Assembly (NCBI GenBank): GCA_902472225.1
Contig: CABRNB010000123.1
Span: forward strand, 1 to 7,487
Length of the DNA: 7,487 nucleotides
Direction: 5' to 3'
DNA from: Caccousia sp900752115
GTDB lineage: Bacteria; Bacillota; Clostridia; Oscillospirales; Acutalibacteraceae
In this document: positions 1 through 6,322 of the stretch, piece by piece
Layout: each line of letters begins with the position of its first letter
Position numbering within the stretch: the first letter of the stretch is position 1
Translations under genes and position numbers: made by a program
Notes under the pieces: generated by a model
The model's input: the letters and a program-made list of their open reading frames with translations, nothing else
Databases searched by the model: none
Told to the model about the DNA's origin: nothing

Positions 1-9
1 TTTACTCAT
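1..9 (-). CDS. Possible start of a partial gene leaving the window (M-S-K...)
   Basis: On the minus strand ATG AGT AAA begins at position 9, with AGGGGGT six bases upstream. Spacing and SD match are good, and Met-Ser-Lys is a common N-terminus. Only three codons are inside the window, so no product can be proposed. If real, the gene lies downstream of the kinase on the same strand, about 140 bases after its stop codon. No clear terminator was seen between them, so it could be a third member of the two-component operon. Confidence 0.3.
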
Positions 10-148
10 AGCAATACCCCCTGATGTAGTACTTATATTTTCCTACATCAGGGGGTACTTTGTCTATTGTCCGTTTTTACGGGGGCAGTTCAGCGTTTTC
101 CATCCAAGGGATCCCGGATTTTTTGTCTGCCTGGTTTTTCGGGGAAGG
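10..148. other. Intergenic region after the kinase gene
   Basis: Apart from the 15-57 hairpin, nothing strong is seen. A small 4-bp dyad (CCGT TTTT ACGG) sits at about 71-82. A GGGATCCC palindrome followed by GGATTTTTT lies near 109-125, but it folds without a usable loop and no plus-strand gene precedes it. No convincing minus-strand terminator follows the kinase stop codon at 149-151. Confidence 0.5.
15..57 (-). promoter_or_regulatory. Perfect 15-bp hairpin that sequesters a putative ribosome binding site
   Basis: Positions 15-29 (TACCCCCTGATGTAG) and 43-57 (CTACATCAGGGGGTA) are exact reverse complements, separated by a 13-nt A/T-rich loop. Read on the minus strand, the 3' arm contains AGGGGGT (22 to 16), which can pair fully with the 16S anti-SD if one G-U pair is allowed. 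It lies six bases before ATG AGT AAA (9 to 1), which looks like the start of a gene leaving the window. The hairpin would therefore hide that gene's ribosome binding site. Neither side carries a good T-run (CTTTGTCT on plus, TTGCTATG on minus), so it is a weak match to an intrinsic terminator. A plus-strand TAG at 9-11 leaves open the alternative of a terminator behind a convergent gene. The inverted repeat is certain; its role is inferred. Confidence 0.6.
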
Positions 149-1963
149 CTACTTTGCCGCAGGCCCTTCCGTTTTGGAGGAGGACGGCGGATCAGAGAAC
201 GGAATAAAGAACGTGATCATCGTGCTTTTGTTTTGAATGCTCTTGATTTTCAGACAGGATTCCTCTCCGTAGGTGAGAAGAAGGCGCTCGTTGACATTTT
301 TCAGGCCGTAGCCGCTCGAATCGGTGGAGGTCAGCGAGGCAATTTTTTCCGGTTCAATGCCGACGCCGTTGTCCATCACATTAAAATGGATAGCGTTGTC
401 CACGCGGCGGATGGTCAAAAACAGGCAGCCGTCTCCCGACTGGCGCGGCAGCAGGCCGTGCACAATGGAGTTTTCCACGAGAGGCTGCAAAAGCAGATTC
501 GGCACGCTGATTTCCGGCAGGATGGGATCGATCTGCGTGATCACCTGGAACCGGTTGTCGTGGAGGAGACGCTGAATCTCCAGATAGGACATCACGTTTC
601 GGATTTCGTCGCGCAGAAGGGTCATCGAGTTGCCCTTGTTGAGCGTGGTGCGGTAGAAGGTGGACATCAGCTGCGACATTTGGCTGATGTCGTTCTGGTG
701 GGTCAGCAGGGCGCGGCTGTTGATGAGCGAGAGGCAATTGTAGAGAAAATGCGGGTTAATCTGAGCCTGCAGCGCCTTGAACTGGGCTTCCTTGAGCGTA
801 ATGGTTTTCTGGTAATTCTCCTGAATGAGCGTCTGAATTTCGTTGGCCATGGTGCGGAAATTGTTGGTGAGCACGCCGATCTCGTCCTGGCAGTCGTCGT
901 GCAGGTCGATGTCGAAGTTGCCGGTCTGCACGATCTGCATGGAACGGTTCAGCGCGTCAATCCGCCGTGTCGAGAAGTCCGCGAAGAGACGGCTCAGGAA
1001 GAAAATCAGGAAAAAGCACACCACGATGATTCCGATCATGACGACAATCAGCCATGCCGCGGATTGGAAAATCAGGTAGGCGGGCCGCTCGATTTGGATC
1101 AGCCATTCCCCCTCAATTTCCGCGGAAAGGCTGGTGAGGGACGTGGTGGAAAGGGTGCCGGCGATGTCCGGATCGGTGTATTCGTAGAAGGTTTTCCCCT
1201 CCCGGGTGATTGTCAGATGGCATTGCGAGAGGTTGTCCAGAAAATAATAGAAGGCTTGCCGGGGAATAATAACCGCCACGCAGCTGTCGGAATAGGCCGT
1301 GACGTATTTGAGATACGGCTCCGGCACACGGGCGACCAGCACCACGGAGCCGTCGTCCCGCGCGAACCACTGCGGTTCGGCTGTTAAGTCTGAGAGTTCT
1401 TCGGTGAACCACGGCTCTGCTTCGAGATCGGAGAGCAGCTGCAGCTGTTTCCCGTGCCGGATGTCATCCCGATCCGTGTAGAGGGTGATTCGCTCGACCT
1501 CCGGATGCTGGACCATGACGCTGTTGAGGAAGACGTCAAAGACGTAGGAAAACTGGTGGTACTTCTCATAGATGGTGGCATATTCGCGCGAGGAGGTGGA
1601 GATCACGGCTTCCGAGTCGCAGACGTACTGCAGGAGGTTCTCATACAGCTCCGCCTGGAAATGCAGGGAATCGGCGGCCGTGTTGAGCGTTTCGCGCAGG
1701 GCGTTTTCCTCCTGGCGGAACAGGCTGGTGGTGATCTGGTTATAGCAGAAGACGGTGGTGATCGTCAGCGGAAGAATGCTGACGGTCATGCAGGTCAGAA
1801 GAATTTTGCGTTTGTAGCTGAGATTCTGCAGCCTGGCCGTCAGCCAGCGCAGAGGATTATGCCCGCGGGGCTTCCTGGCGGTACCGGTCGGGGGAGGTGC
1901 CGAAGTATTCGCGGAAGCTTTGGCAGAAGTAGGAGTAGTTGGGGTATCCTGTTTCGATTCCAA
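149..1963 (-). CDS. YesM-type sensor histidine kinase (sugar-sensing two-component system)
   Basis: This is a membrane sensor kinase of the His_kinase (PF06580-like)/HATPase class, the partner of the AraC-type regulator just upstream. Numbering from the chosen TTG (604 aa): a basic stretch and TM1 at about 49-74, an extracellular sensing region at about 75-300, TM2 at about 301-326, a HAMP linker at about 326-380, then the kinase core. The phospho-acceptor is His405 in QINPHFLYN. The N-box is QPLVEN (Asn498), the G1 motif DNGVGI (Asp531) and the G2 motif GYGLKN (Gly551, Gly553). The expected reaction is ATP-dependent autophosphorylation on His405 and transfer to the regulator's Asp54. The start is uncertain: there is no ATG or GTG before TM1. 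TTG at 1963 is preferred because AGAAGGTGAT, one mismatch from the ideal anti-SD complement, lies nine bases upstream; another TTG is at 1969, and an ATG at 1789 would cut into TM1. About 107 nt overlap the regulator's 3' end, which suggests translational coupling. The Thr/Ala/Pro-rich first 35 residues fall in that overlap. The ligand is unknown. Confidence 0.93.
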   Translation of the reverse strand: MESKQDTPTTPTSAKASANTSAPPPTGTARKPRGHNPLRWLTARLQNLSYKRKILLTCMTVSILPLTITTVFCYNQITTSLFRQEENALRETLNTAADSLHFQAELYENLLQYVCDSEAVISTSSREYATIYEKYHQFSYVFDVFLNSVMVQHPEVERITLYTDRDDIRHGKQLQLLSDLEAEPWFTEELSDLTAEPQWFARDDGSVVLVARVPEPYLKYVTAYSDSCVAVIIPRQAFYYFLDNLSQCHLTITREGKTFYEYTDPDIAGTLSTTSLTSLSAEIEGEWLIQIERPAYLIFQSAAWLIVVMIGIIVVCFFLIFFLSRLFADFSTRRIDALNRSMQIVQTGNFDIDLHDDCQDEIGVLTNNFRTMANEIQTLIQENYQKTITLKEAQFKALQAQINPHFLYNCLSLINSRALLTHQNDISQMSQLMSTFYRTTLNKGNSMTLLRDEIRNVMSYLEIQRLLHDNRFQVITQIDPILPEISVPNLLLQPLVENSIVHGLLPRQSGDGCLFLTIRRVDNAIHFNVMDNGVGIEPEKIASLTSTDSSGYGLKNVNERLLLTYGEESCLKIKSIQNKSTMITFFIPFSDPPSSSKTEGPAAK

Positions 1964-3368
1964 TGTCAATCACCTTCTTTGTGGTGTTCAGCAGCAGCGC
2001 GCTGGCCTTTTCCATGCGGAACTGCCGGATATACTGATACAGGCTCTTGCCCATGGCCTTTTTGAAGATTCGGCTCAGGTAATCGGGAGAGAGAAAGACG
2101 GTCGAGGCCAGAAGCTCGACGGAGAGCTCCTGACTGTAATGCTCATGGATGTAGTCGAGGACGATCACCAGCTCGCGCCGCAGACCGCGTCCCGTTTCAC
2201 CGAAGGTACCGGCCACGGTTCGGGCCGTCTCCTGTACCATGTCGATGATTTTCGAGATATCCTGCTGCAGGTAAAGCGCCGAGATGAGCTCGTCCATGCT
2301 TTTGCCGTTCTTCTTCTCCTTCTCGGGCAGGGAGGGGTAGAGGGAGGCGATCAGGTTCGAGAAGATGAACTTGACATAAATCTGGGACTGGTTTGTCTGG
2401 CGGCGGTATTTGCTGAAAAACGTGTTGAGGCTCTGCGTGAAGCGTTCCTCGTCGCGCGCGGCGAGAGCGTCCTTGATCCGGTTGAGGAGCTGATCGTCGT
2501 CCGTTTCCTCGGTCACCTCGTCGGTGACGGGCTGCTGGGGCGTGCCGGTAAAGACATGCTCCGAGGGATTCCAGAAGCGCTGCTCCATGAGCTGCTCAAG
2601 GGAGGAGAACGCCTCACGCAGCGATCCGTACGACGACAGCGGGCGGCTCACGGCGATGCTGCACAGAACGCCGCAGCTCTCGCACACGCGGGCGCACAGC
2701 GACTGGCCTAGGGCGTGCGCGTCGTCGACTTCCTCGCGCAGGAAGACAAGAGCCTGGGGAGAAAGGTTCAGCGAGACGAATTCGCGGTCAAACTGCTGCT
2801 GCAGGGCCTCACAGAGCTTTGCGTAGCCCTTCTCCAGGTATGCGCCCGGCATGTCGAGCAGAAGCATGCGCCGGAAGCTGCCGAGCTGGGTGCGCAGCTC
2901 CTCGCTGAGCGCTTCGGCGTTCAGGCTGCCGTATACGGACAGCTGCAGAGCGGACTGCAGCATGGAGGTCTGATACAGCCGGTTGACGGTCCGCTTTTCC
3001 GTGATCTGCTCGATTGCCGCGTTCAGCGTATTTTCCAGTTCCTGGGGAACCACGGGCTTGAGAATGTAATTCTCCACACCGAGGTGAATGGCCGCCTTGG
3101 CATATTCAAATTCCGCGTAGTTGCTGAAAATGATAATGTGCGCTTCCGGATACAGAACGCAGGCTTCCCGCAGAAATTCAATTCCTCCCATGACGGGCAT
3201 CTGGATATCGGTCAGGATGACGTCGGCGGGCCAGTCCTGCAGAATCTCCAGAGCATCCGCGCCGTTTTCCGCTTCACGAACCTCAAAGGGCAGGTGCGCG
3301 TCCTGAATCAGATAGCGCAGGCACTCCCTTTCGTGTATCTCGTCATCCACCACAAGCAGGTGAAACAT
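1857..3368 (-). CDS. YesN-type response regulator, REC plus AraC-family DNA-binding domain
   Basis: A cytoplasmic transcription regulator of 503 aa. The receiver domain spans residues 1-120: the acidic pair Asp8/Asp9 in VVDDE, the phospho-acceptor Asp54 in LTDIQMP, Ser82 in the FSNY switch position and Lys104 in LKP are all present, so it should be phosphorylatable. Residues 120-390 form a middle region typical of the long clostridial members. Residues 398-497 are a two-helix-turn-helix AraC domain (VELLASTVFLSPDYLSRIFK and the second motif ending FGTSPDRYR). The start is the ATG at 3368, because GGAGG lies seven bases upstream and the receiver fold begins at MFHLLVVDDE. An in-frame extension upstream to 3554 has no such support and would run through the promoter. 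The gene is first in a minus-strand operon with the kinase. It probably activates the divergent transporter operon through the CGGAANNNTGA sites, and may affect its own promoter, which they overlap. Confidence 0.95.
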   Translation of the reverse strand: MFHLLVVDDEIHERECLRYLIQDAHLPFEVREAENGADALEILQDWPADVILTDIQMPVMGGIEFLREACVLYPEAHIIIFSNYAEFEYAKAAIHLGVENYILKPVVPQELENTLNAAIEQITEKRTVNRLYQTSMLQSALQLSVYGSLNAEALSEELRTQLGSFRRMLLLDMPGAYLEKGYAKLCEALQQQFDREFVSLNLSPQALVFLREEVDDAHALGQSLCARVCESCGVLCSIAVSRPLSSYGSLREAFSSLEQLMEQRFWNPSEHVFTGTPQQPVTDEVTEETDDDQLLNRIKDALAARDEERFTQSLNTFFSKYRRQTNQSQIYVKFIFSNLIASLYPSLPEKEKKNGKSMDELISALYLQQDISKIIDMVQETARTVAGTFGETGRGLRRELVIVLDYIHEHYSQELSVELLASTVFLSPDYLSRIFKKAMGKSLYQYIRQFRMEKASALLLNTTKKVIDIGIETGYPNYSYFCQSFREYFGTSPDRYRQEAPRA

Positions 3369-3411
3369 GGCAGTTCCTCCTTCCAGGATGAGCATTCCAG
3401 GGTATGTCTCT

Positions 3412-3441
3412 ATTATAACGGAAATGTGAAGAAAAAGTAAA
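3412..3441 (-). promoter_or_regulatory. Sigma-A-type promoter for the two-component genes
   Basis: On the minus strand, TTTACT (3441-3436) and a perfect TATAAT (3417-3412) are separated by 18 bases. Transcription should start near 3405, giving a leader of about 35-40 nt before the regulator's ATG with its GGAGGAACTGCC ribosome binding site. The -10 is consensus and the -35 matches four of six bases, so basal expression without an activator is plausible. Confidence 0.72.
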
Positions 3442-3472
3442 CGGAATACTGATATGTTTGTCGGAAATTTGA
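3419..3472 (+). promoter_or_regulatory. Three direct repeats CGGAANNNTGA, candidate operator of the AraC-type regulator
   Basis: CGGAAATGTGA (3419-3429), CGGAATACTGA (3442-3452) and CGGAAATTTGA (3462-3472) all share CGGAANNNTGA in the same orientation, with starts 23 and 20 bases apart. The last two also share GAT and a T-rich continuation. Direct repeats about two helical turns apart are how AraC-family proteins with two HTH motifs commonly bind. The first copy lies inside the spacer of the minus-strand promoter and the second abuts its -35. The third ends just before the weak plus-strand promoter. This fits activation of the transporter operon and possible autoregulation. The repeats are seen directly; the bound protein is inferred. 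Confidence 0.65.
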
Positions 3473-3474
3473 TG

Positions 3475-3508
3475 TTTTCTCTCAACCAAAAAACCTGTAT
3501 TCTATAGA
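3475..3508 (+). promoter_or_regulatory. Weak, probably activator-dependent promoter of the transporter operon
   Basis: TATTCT (3498-3503) is the best -10 candidate, with TATAGA (3503-3508) as an alternative; each matches four of six consensus bases. The corresponding -35 position (3475-3480, TTTTCT) is very poor. A defective -35 immediately downstream of operator repeats is typical of promoters that need an AraC-type activator. The exact hexamers are uncertain. Confidence 0.35.
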
Positions 3509-3524
3509 CATAGACGAAAACCGG

Positions 3525-3546
3525 CACGAAAAGAGAAGCTTTCGTG
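3525..3546 (+). promoter_or_regulatory. Leader hairpin upstream of the binding protein gene
   Basis: CACGAAA (3525-3531) and TTTCGTG (3540-3546) form a 7-bp stem with an 8-nt loop, extendable by one G-U pair. It lies in the probable 5' leader, 11 bases before the SD AAGGAGGT (3558-3565). It has no T-run, so it is not a terminator. A role in protecting the 5' end of an abundant mRNA is possible but unproven. Confidence 0.35.
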
Positions 3547-3574
3547 TGGAACACTACAAGGAGGTAATCTAAGC

Positions 3575-5284
3575 ATGAACAAAAAGACCACTAAAGTTCT
3601 GGCGTTTTTGTTAGCCGCTCTCATGGCGTCCTCTCTGGCCTCCTGCTCGCAGGAGCAGGACTTCACCGCCGGCATGAGCGAGGAGGAGAAGGCTGCGTGG
3701 GAAGCCGCGGCCAATGATCCTTACGGCAAATATCCGGAGCTTGTCACGTACACGACCGGCTACAACCTCACCGCCCAGGGCTCCGACGTGCTCGCCGGCA
3801 CTCCCTATGCGGATGACACCACCGAGAACAACGCTTACACCCGCTACCTCAAGGAGCTTCTGAACATTCAGAACCAGAATGAATTTGAAGCCTCCACCGG
3901 CCCGGACTACGACCAGAAGGTGTCCATGGCCATCGCGAGCTCCACCATTCCCGACATGATGTACATTTCCGACTATGCGACGCTTGTCGAGCTCGTGGAG
4001 AGCGACCTGATTGAGGATCTGACGGATGTTTACAACAACATTGCGTGCGAGACCGTCAAGGCTGCGTATGAGAGCTACGGCGAAGACAACAACCCGCTGA
4101 ACACCGTCACCTTCGACGGCAAGATCATGGCCATCCCGAAGACGCAGCTGAGCGATGGCCAGGACTTCCTCTGGGTGCGCAAGGACTGGCTCGACAAGCT
4201 CGGCATGGATGAGCCCTCCACCATCGAGGATCTCGAAGAGCTGATGAGAGCCTTCATCGAGCAGGATCCCGACGGCAACGGCCAGGCCGACACCATCGGC
4301 ATGGTGGTTCTGAGCGACGTTTACGGCGAGTATCCGAACAACACCTTCGCCATCGACAACATCTTCACCGCGTTTGACGCGTATCCGAATGTGTGGATTG
4401 AGAAGGACGGCAAGGCTGTTTACGGCTCTGTCCAGGAAGAGATGAAGGAGCCCCTCCAGCTGCTCAACCGCTGGTACACCGAGGGCCTCATCGATAAGGA
4501 GTTTGCCACCCGCACGAACGACGACATCGTCGGCCTGATTTCCACCGGCAAGTGCGGCATCTTCATCGGTCCCTGGTGGGCTCCGTTCAACCAGGCGCAG
4601 ACCTCGACCTACACCTCCGGCGATGCGGAGTGGGTCAACGTTTCCTGCCCGGTCGGCAGCGACGGCAAGATCAACGCCATCAGCACGAAGAGCTACGGCG
4701 GCTTCGTCGTGGTCCGCAAGGGCTATGAGCATCCCGAAATCGCCATGAAGATTGTCAACGTCAACTCCGAGTATTCCAAGCAGGATAAGTCCGAGGCCGG
4801 TCAGGAGGTCAAGGAGAACCAGACCCTGGCTTACTTCAACTGGCCGCTGTACTGCGAGGTTCAGCCCGGCAACAACGCCGAACTTATGACCTCCCATGTT
4901 CTGGCCGTCATGAACGGCGAGGCCGAGTTTGACTCCCTCACCACCGAGGAGCAGAGCTACTATGAGTCCGCTCAGCGTTACCTGGAGGCTGAAGAGGCCG
5001 GTCAGAAGGCTGACGCCGCCGATTATTCGCAGTATGTCTCCCGTATCGTCTCCATGCAGCGCATGATTGACGAGCCCGCGAACTTCCTTGTGCCTTCCTT
5101 CTTTGAGACCACCGATTCCATGAGCACCCTGTGGGCCTCCCTCGAGAAGATGGAGATGGAAATGGTTCTGAAGGTGATTACCGGCGAGCAGGATATTTCC
5201 GCGTTCGACTCCTTCGTGGAGAGCTGGACGAGCGCCGGCGGCGACAAGATTACGCAGGAAGTCAACGACGCTATCGCGAAATAA
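3575..5284 (+). CDS. Lipoprotein substrate-binding protein of a CUT1-type ABC transporter (LplA-like)
   Basis: Extracellular solute receptor (569 aa), lipid-anchored to the membrane, that captures the substrate and hands it to the two permeases encoded downstream. The N-terminus has a basic MNKK, a hydrophobic core and the lipobox LASC, so Cys24 should be lipidated. An acidic linker (about 25-55) precedes a two-lobe SBP_bac_1-like fold. Residues 231-242 (DPDGNGQADTIG) form an EF-hand-like loop with Asp231, Asp233, Asn235, Gln237 and Asp239. Similar calcium loops are known in the alginate-binding proteins AlgQ1 and AlgQ2 and other large members of this group. Aromatic residues near 325-345 (GPWWAPF) may line the ligand pocket. 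The start is firm: AAGGAGGT lies nine bases before the ATG. It is first in the operon and followed by a hairpin, which suggests higher expression than the permeases. The substrate is probably an oligosaccharide but cannot be assigned. Confidence 0.93.
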   Translation: MNKKTTKVLAFLLAALMASSLASCSQEQDFTAGMSEEEKAAWEAAANDPYGKYPELVTYTTGYNLTAQGSDVLAGTPYADDTTENNAYTRYLKELLNIQNQNEFEASTGPDYDQKVSMAIASSTIPDMMYISDYATLVELVESDLIEDLTDVYNNIACETVKAAYESYGEDNNPLNTVTFDGKIMAIPKTQLSDGQDFLWVRKDWLDKLGMDEPSTIEDLEELMRAFIEQDPDGNGQADTIGMVVLSDVYGEYPNNTFAIDNIFTAFDAYPNVWIEKDGKAVYGSVQEEMKEPLQLLNRWYTEGLIDKEFATRTNDDIVGLISTGKCGIFIGPWWAPFNQAQTSTYTSGDAEWVNVSCPVGSDGKINAISTKSYGGFVVVRKGYEHPEIAMKIVNVNSEYSKQDKSEAGQEVKENQTLAYFNWPLYCEVQPGNNAELMTSHVLAVMNGEAEFDSLTTEEQSYYESAQRYLEAEEAGQKADAADYSQYVSRIVSMQRMIDEPANFLVPSFFETTDSMSTLWASLEKMEMEMVLKVITGEQDISAFDSFVESWTSAGGDKITQEVNDAIAK

Positions 5285-5318
5285 TGGCGTGACACGCTAA
5301 CGCATCAAGCAGGAATCG

Positions 5319-5360
5319 GGCCTCCAAAGCTGTGCTAGACATGTTTTGGAGGCCGTTTTC
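5319..5360 (+). terminator. Intercistronic hairpin between binding protein and permease genes (partial terminator or mRNA stabiliser)
   Basis: GGCCTCCAAA (5319-5328) pairs perfectly with TTTGGAGGCC (5345-5354). The 16-nt loop can form a further small TGT/ACA stem. GTTTTC follows directly (5355-5360). The stem lies 34 bases after the binding protein's stop codon and just before the next SD. Such hairpins often let the binding protein be made in excess of the membrane subunits, either by partial termination or by blocking 3' exonucleases. The T-run is short, so leaky termination is more likely than complete. Confidence 0.65.
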
Positions 5361-5375
5361 CCGAAGGAGGGTATT

Positions 5376-6302
5376 ATGTCGACAGCAAAAGTGAAGAAGG
5401 GGAGCGCCCGTCACAGTGAGAAGCGGGAACGCCTGATTTTCCACCTGATGCTCCTGCCGGGCATGATTGTCCTGGCTCTGTTTGTTTTCGTTCCGCTGGT
5501 GGGCTCTCTCATGGCCTTCCAGAACTACAAGATCGGCCTCGGCCTGTTCCGTTCGGAGTGGGTGGGCCTGGAAAACTACCGCATTATCTTCACCTTCCCG
5601 GACAGCGTGCAGGTCTTCTGGAACACGCTGGTGATTGCCTTTGGCAAGCTGGTACTCAACGCAATCATTCCGGTTGCCTTCTCCATCCTGCTCAATGAGC
5701 TGGGCGGCAAGATTTTCAAGCGTGCGTTCCAGACGGTTGTCTATCTGCCGCACTTCCTGTCCTGGGTTGTGCTGGCTACCGTCGTGACAAATATGTTCTC
5801 CCTCGACGGCCCGATCAATTCCTTCCTCGGCCTGTTCGGCATTGAGGGCATCCAGTTCCTCGCCGACAACAGCTGGTTCCGTACCGTTATCATCGGTACC
5901 GACGTGTGGAAGGAGTTCGGCTACAACTCCGTCATTTATCTGGCTGCCCTCCTTTCGATCGATCCCGGCCTGTACGAGGCCGCTTCCATCGACGGTGCGA
6001 GCCGCTTCAAGCAGATTATGCACATCACCCTCCCGTCGCTGATGCCCACCGTTGTCCTGATGGTCGCTCTGAGCCTCGGCAACATCCTCAACGCGGGCTT
6101 TGACCAGGTGTTTAACCTCTACAACCCGATCGTGTATGAGACGGGCGACATCATCGACACATACGTGTACCGCATCGGTATGGTCGAGCGCCAGTACAGC
6201 ATCGGCGCTGCCGTCGGCCTGTTCAAGTCCATTATCAGCTTCGTGCTCATCCTTGGTTCCAACAAGGTGGCCAAGAAGCTTACCGGAAGCGGCATCTTTT
6301 AA
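5376..6302 (+). CDS. ABC transporter permease, LplB/YteP-like (MalF-type subunit)
   Basis: Integral membrane subunit (308 aa) that forms half of the translocation channel. After a basic cytoplasmic N-terminus (1-20), hydrophobic segments appear at about 23-48, 81-107, 120-142, 168-193, 220-240 and 277-296, about six in all, as usual in this family. The conserved cytoplasmic EAA loop, which docks the ATPase, is EAASIDGASRFKQIMHITLP at 201-220, with Glu201, Gly207 and Pro220 in the expected places. The start is ATG 5376 because AAGGAGG (5364-5370) lies five bases upstream. An in-frame TTG at 5346 falls inside the preceding hairpin and lacks an SD. It is second in the operon and pairs with the permease that follows 20 bases downstream. 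Confidence 0.94.
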   Translation: MSTAKVKKGSARHSEKRERLIFHLMLLPGMIVLALFVFVPLVGSLMAFQNYKIGLGLFRSEWVGLENYRIIFTFPDSVQVFWNTLVIAFGKLVLNAIIPVAFSILLNELGGKIFKRAFQTVVYLPHFLSWVVLATVVTNMFSLDGPINSFLGLFGIEGIQFLADNSWFRTVIIGTDVWKEFGYNSVIYLAALLSIDPGLYEAASIDGASRFKQIMHITLPSLMPTVVLMVALSLGNILNAGFDQVFNLYNPIVYETGDIIDTYVYRIGMVERQYSIGAAVGLFKSIISFVLILGSNKVAKKLTGSGIF

Positions 6303-6322
6303 GAAAGGCGGCGAAGAGAAAA

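Noticed and set aside
104..126. Intrinsic terminator GGGATCCCGGATTTTTT on the plus strand
   Set aside because: The palindrome has no loop, the outer pairing is only about four bases, and there is no plus-strand gene before it.
233..1387. Long plus-strand open frame (384 codons) opposite the kinase gene
   Set aside because: It is antisense to a gene with all kinase motifs, has no recognisable domain, and long antisense frames are expected in GC-rich third-position DNA.
3369..3554. N-terminal extension of the response regulator to 3554
   Set aside because: The extension would cover the consensus promoter and the operator repeats; the ATG at 3368 has a good SD and starts exactly at the receiver domain.
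3611..4897. Minus-strand open frame of 428 codons opposite the binding protein gene
   Set aside because: Composition (Val/Leu/Ala/Gly/Asp/His-rich, no domain) is that of an antisense shadow; the plus-strand frame has an SD, a lipobox and family features.
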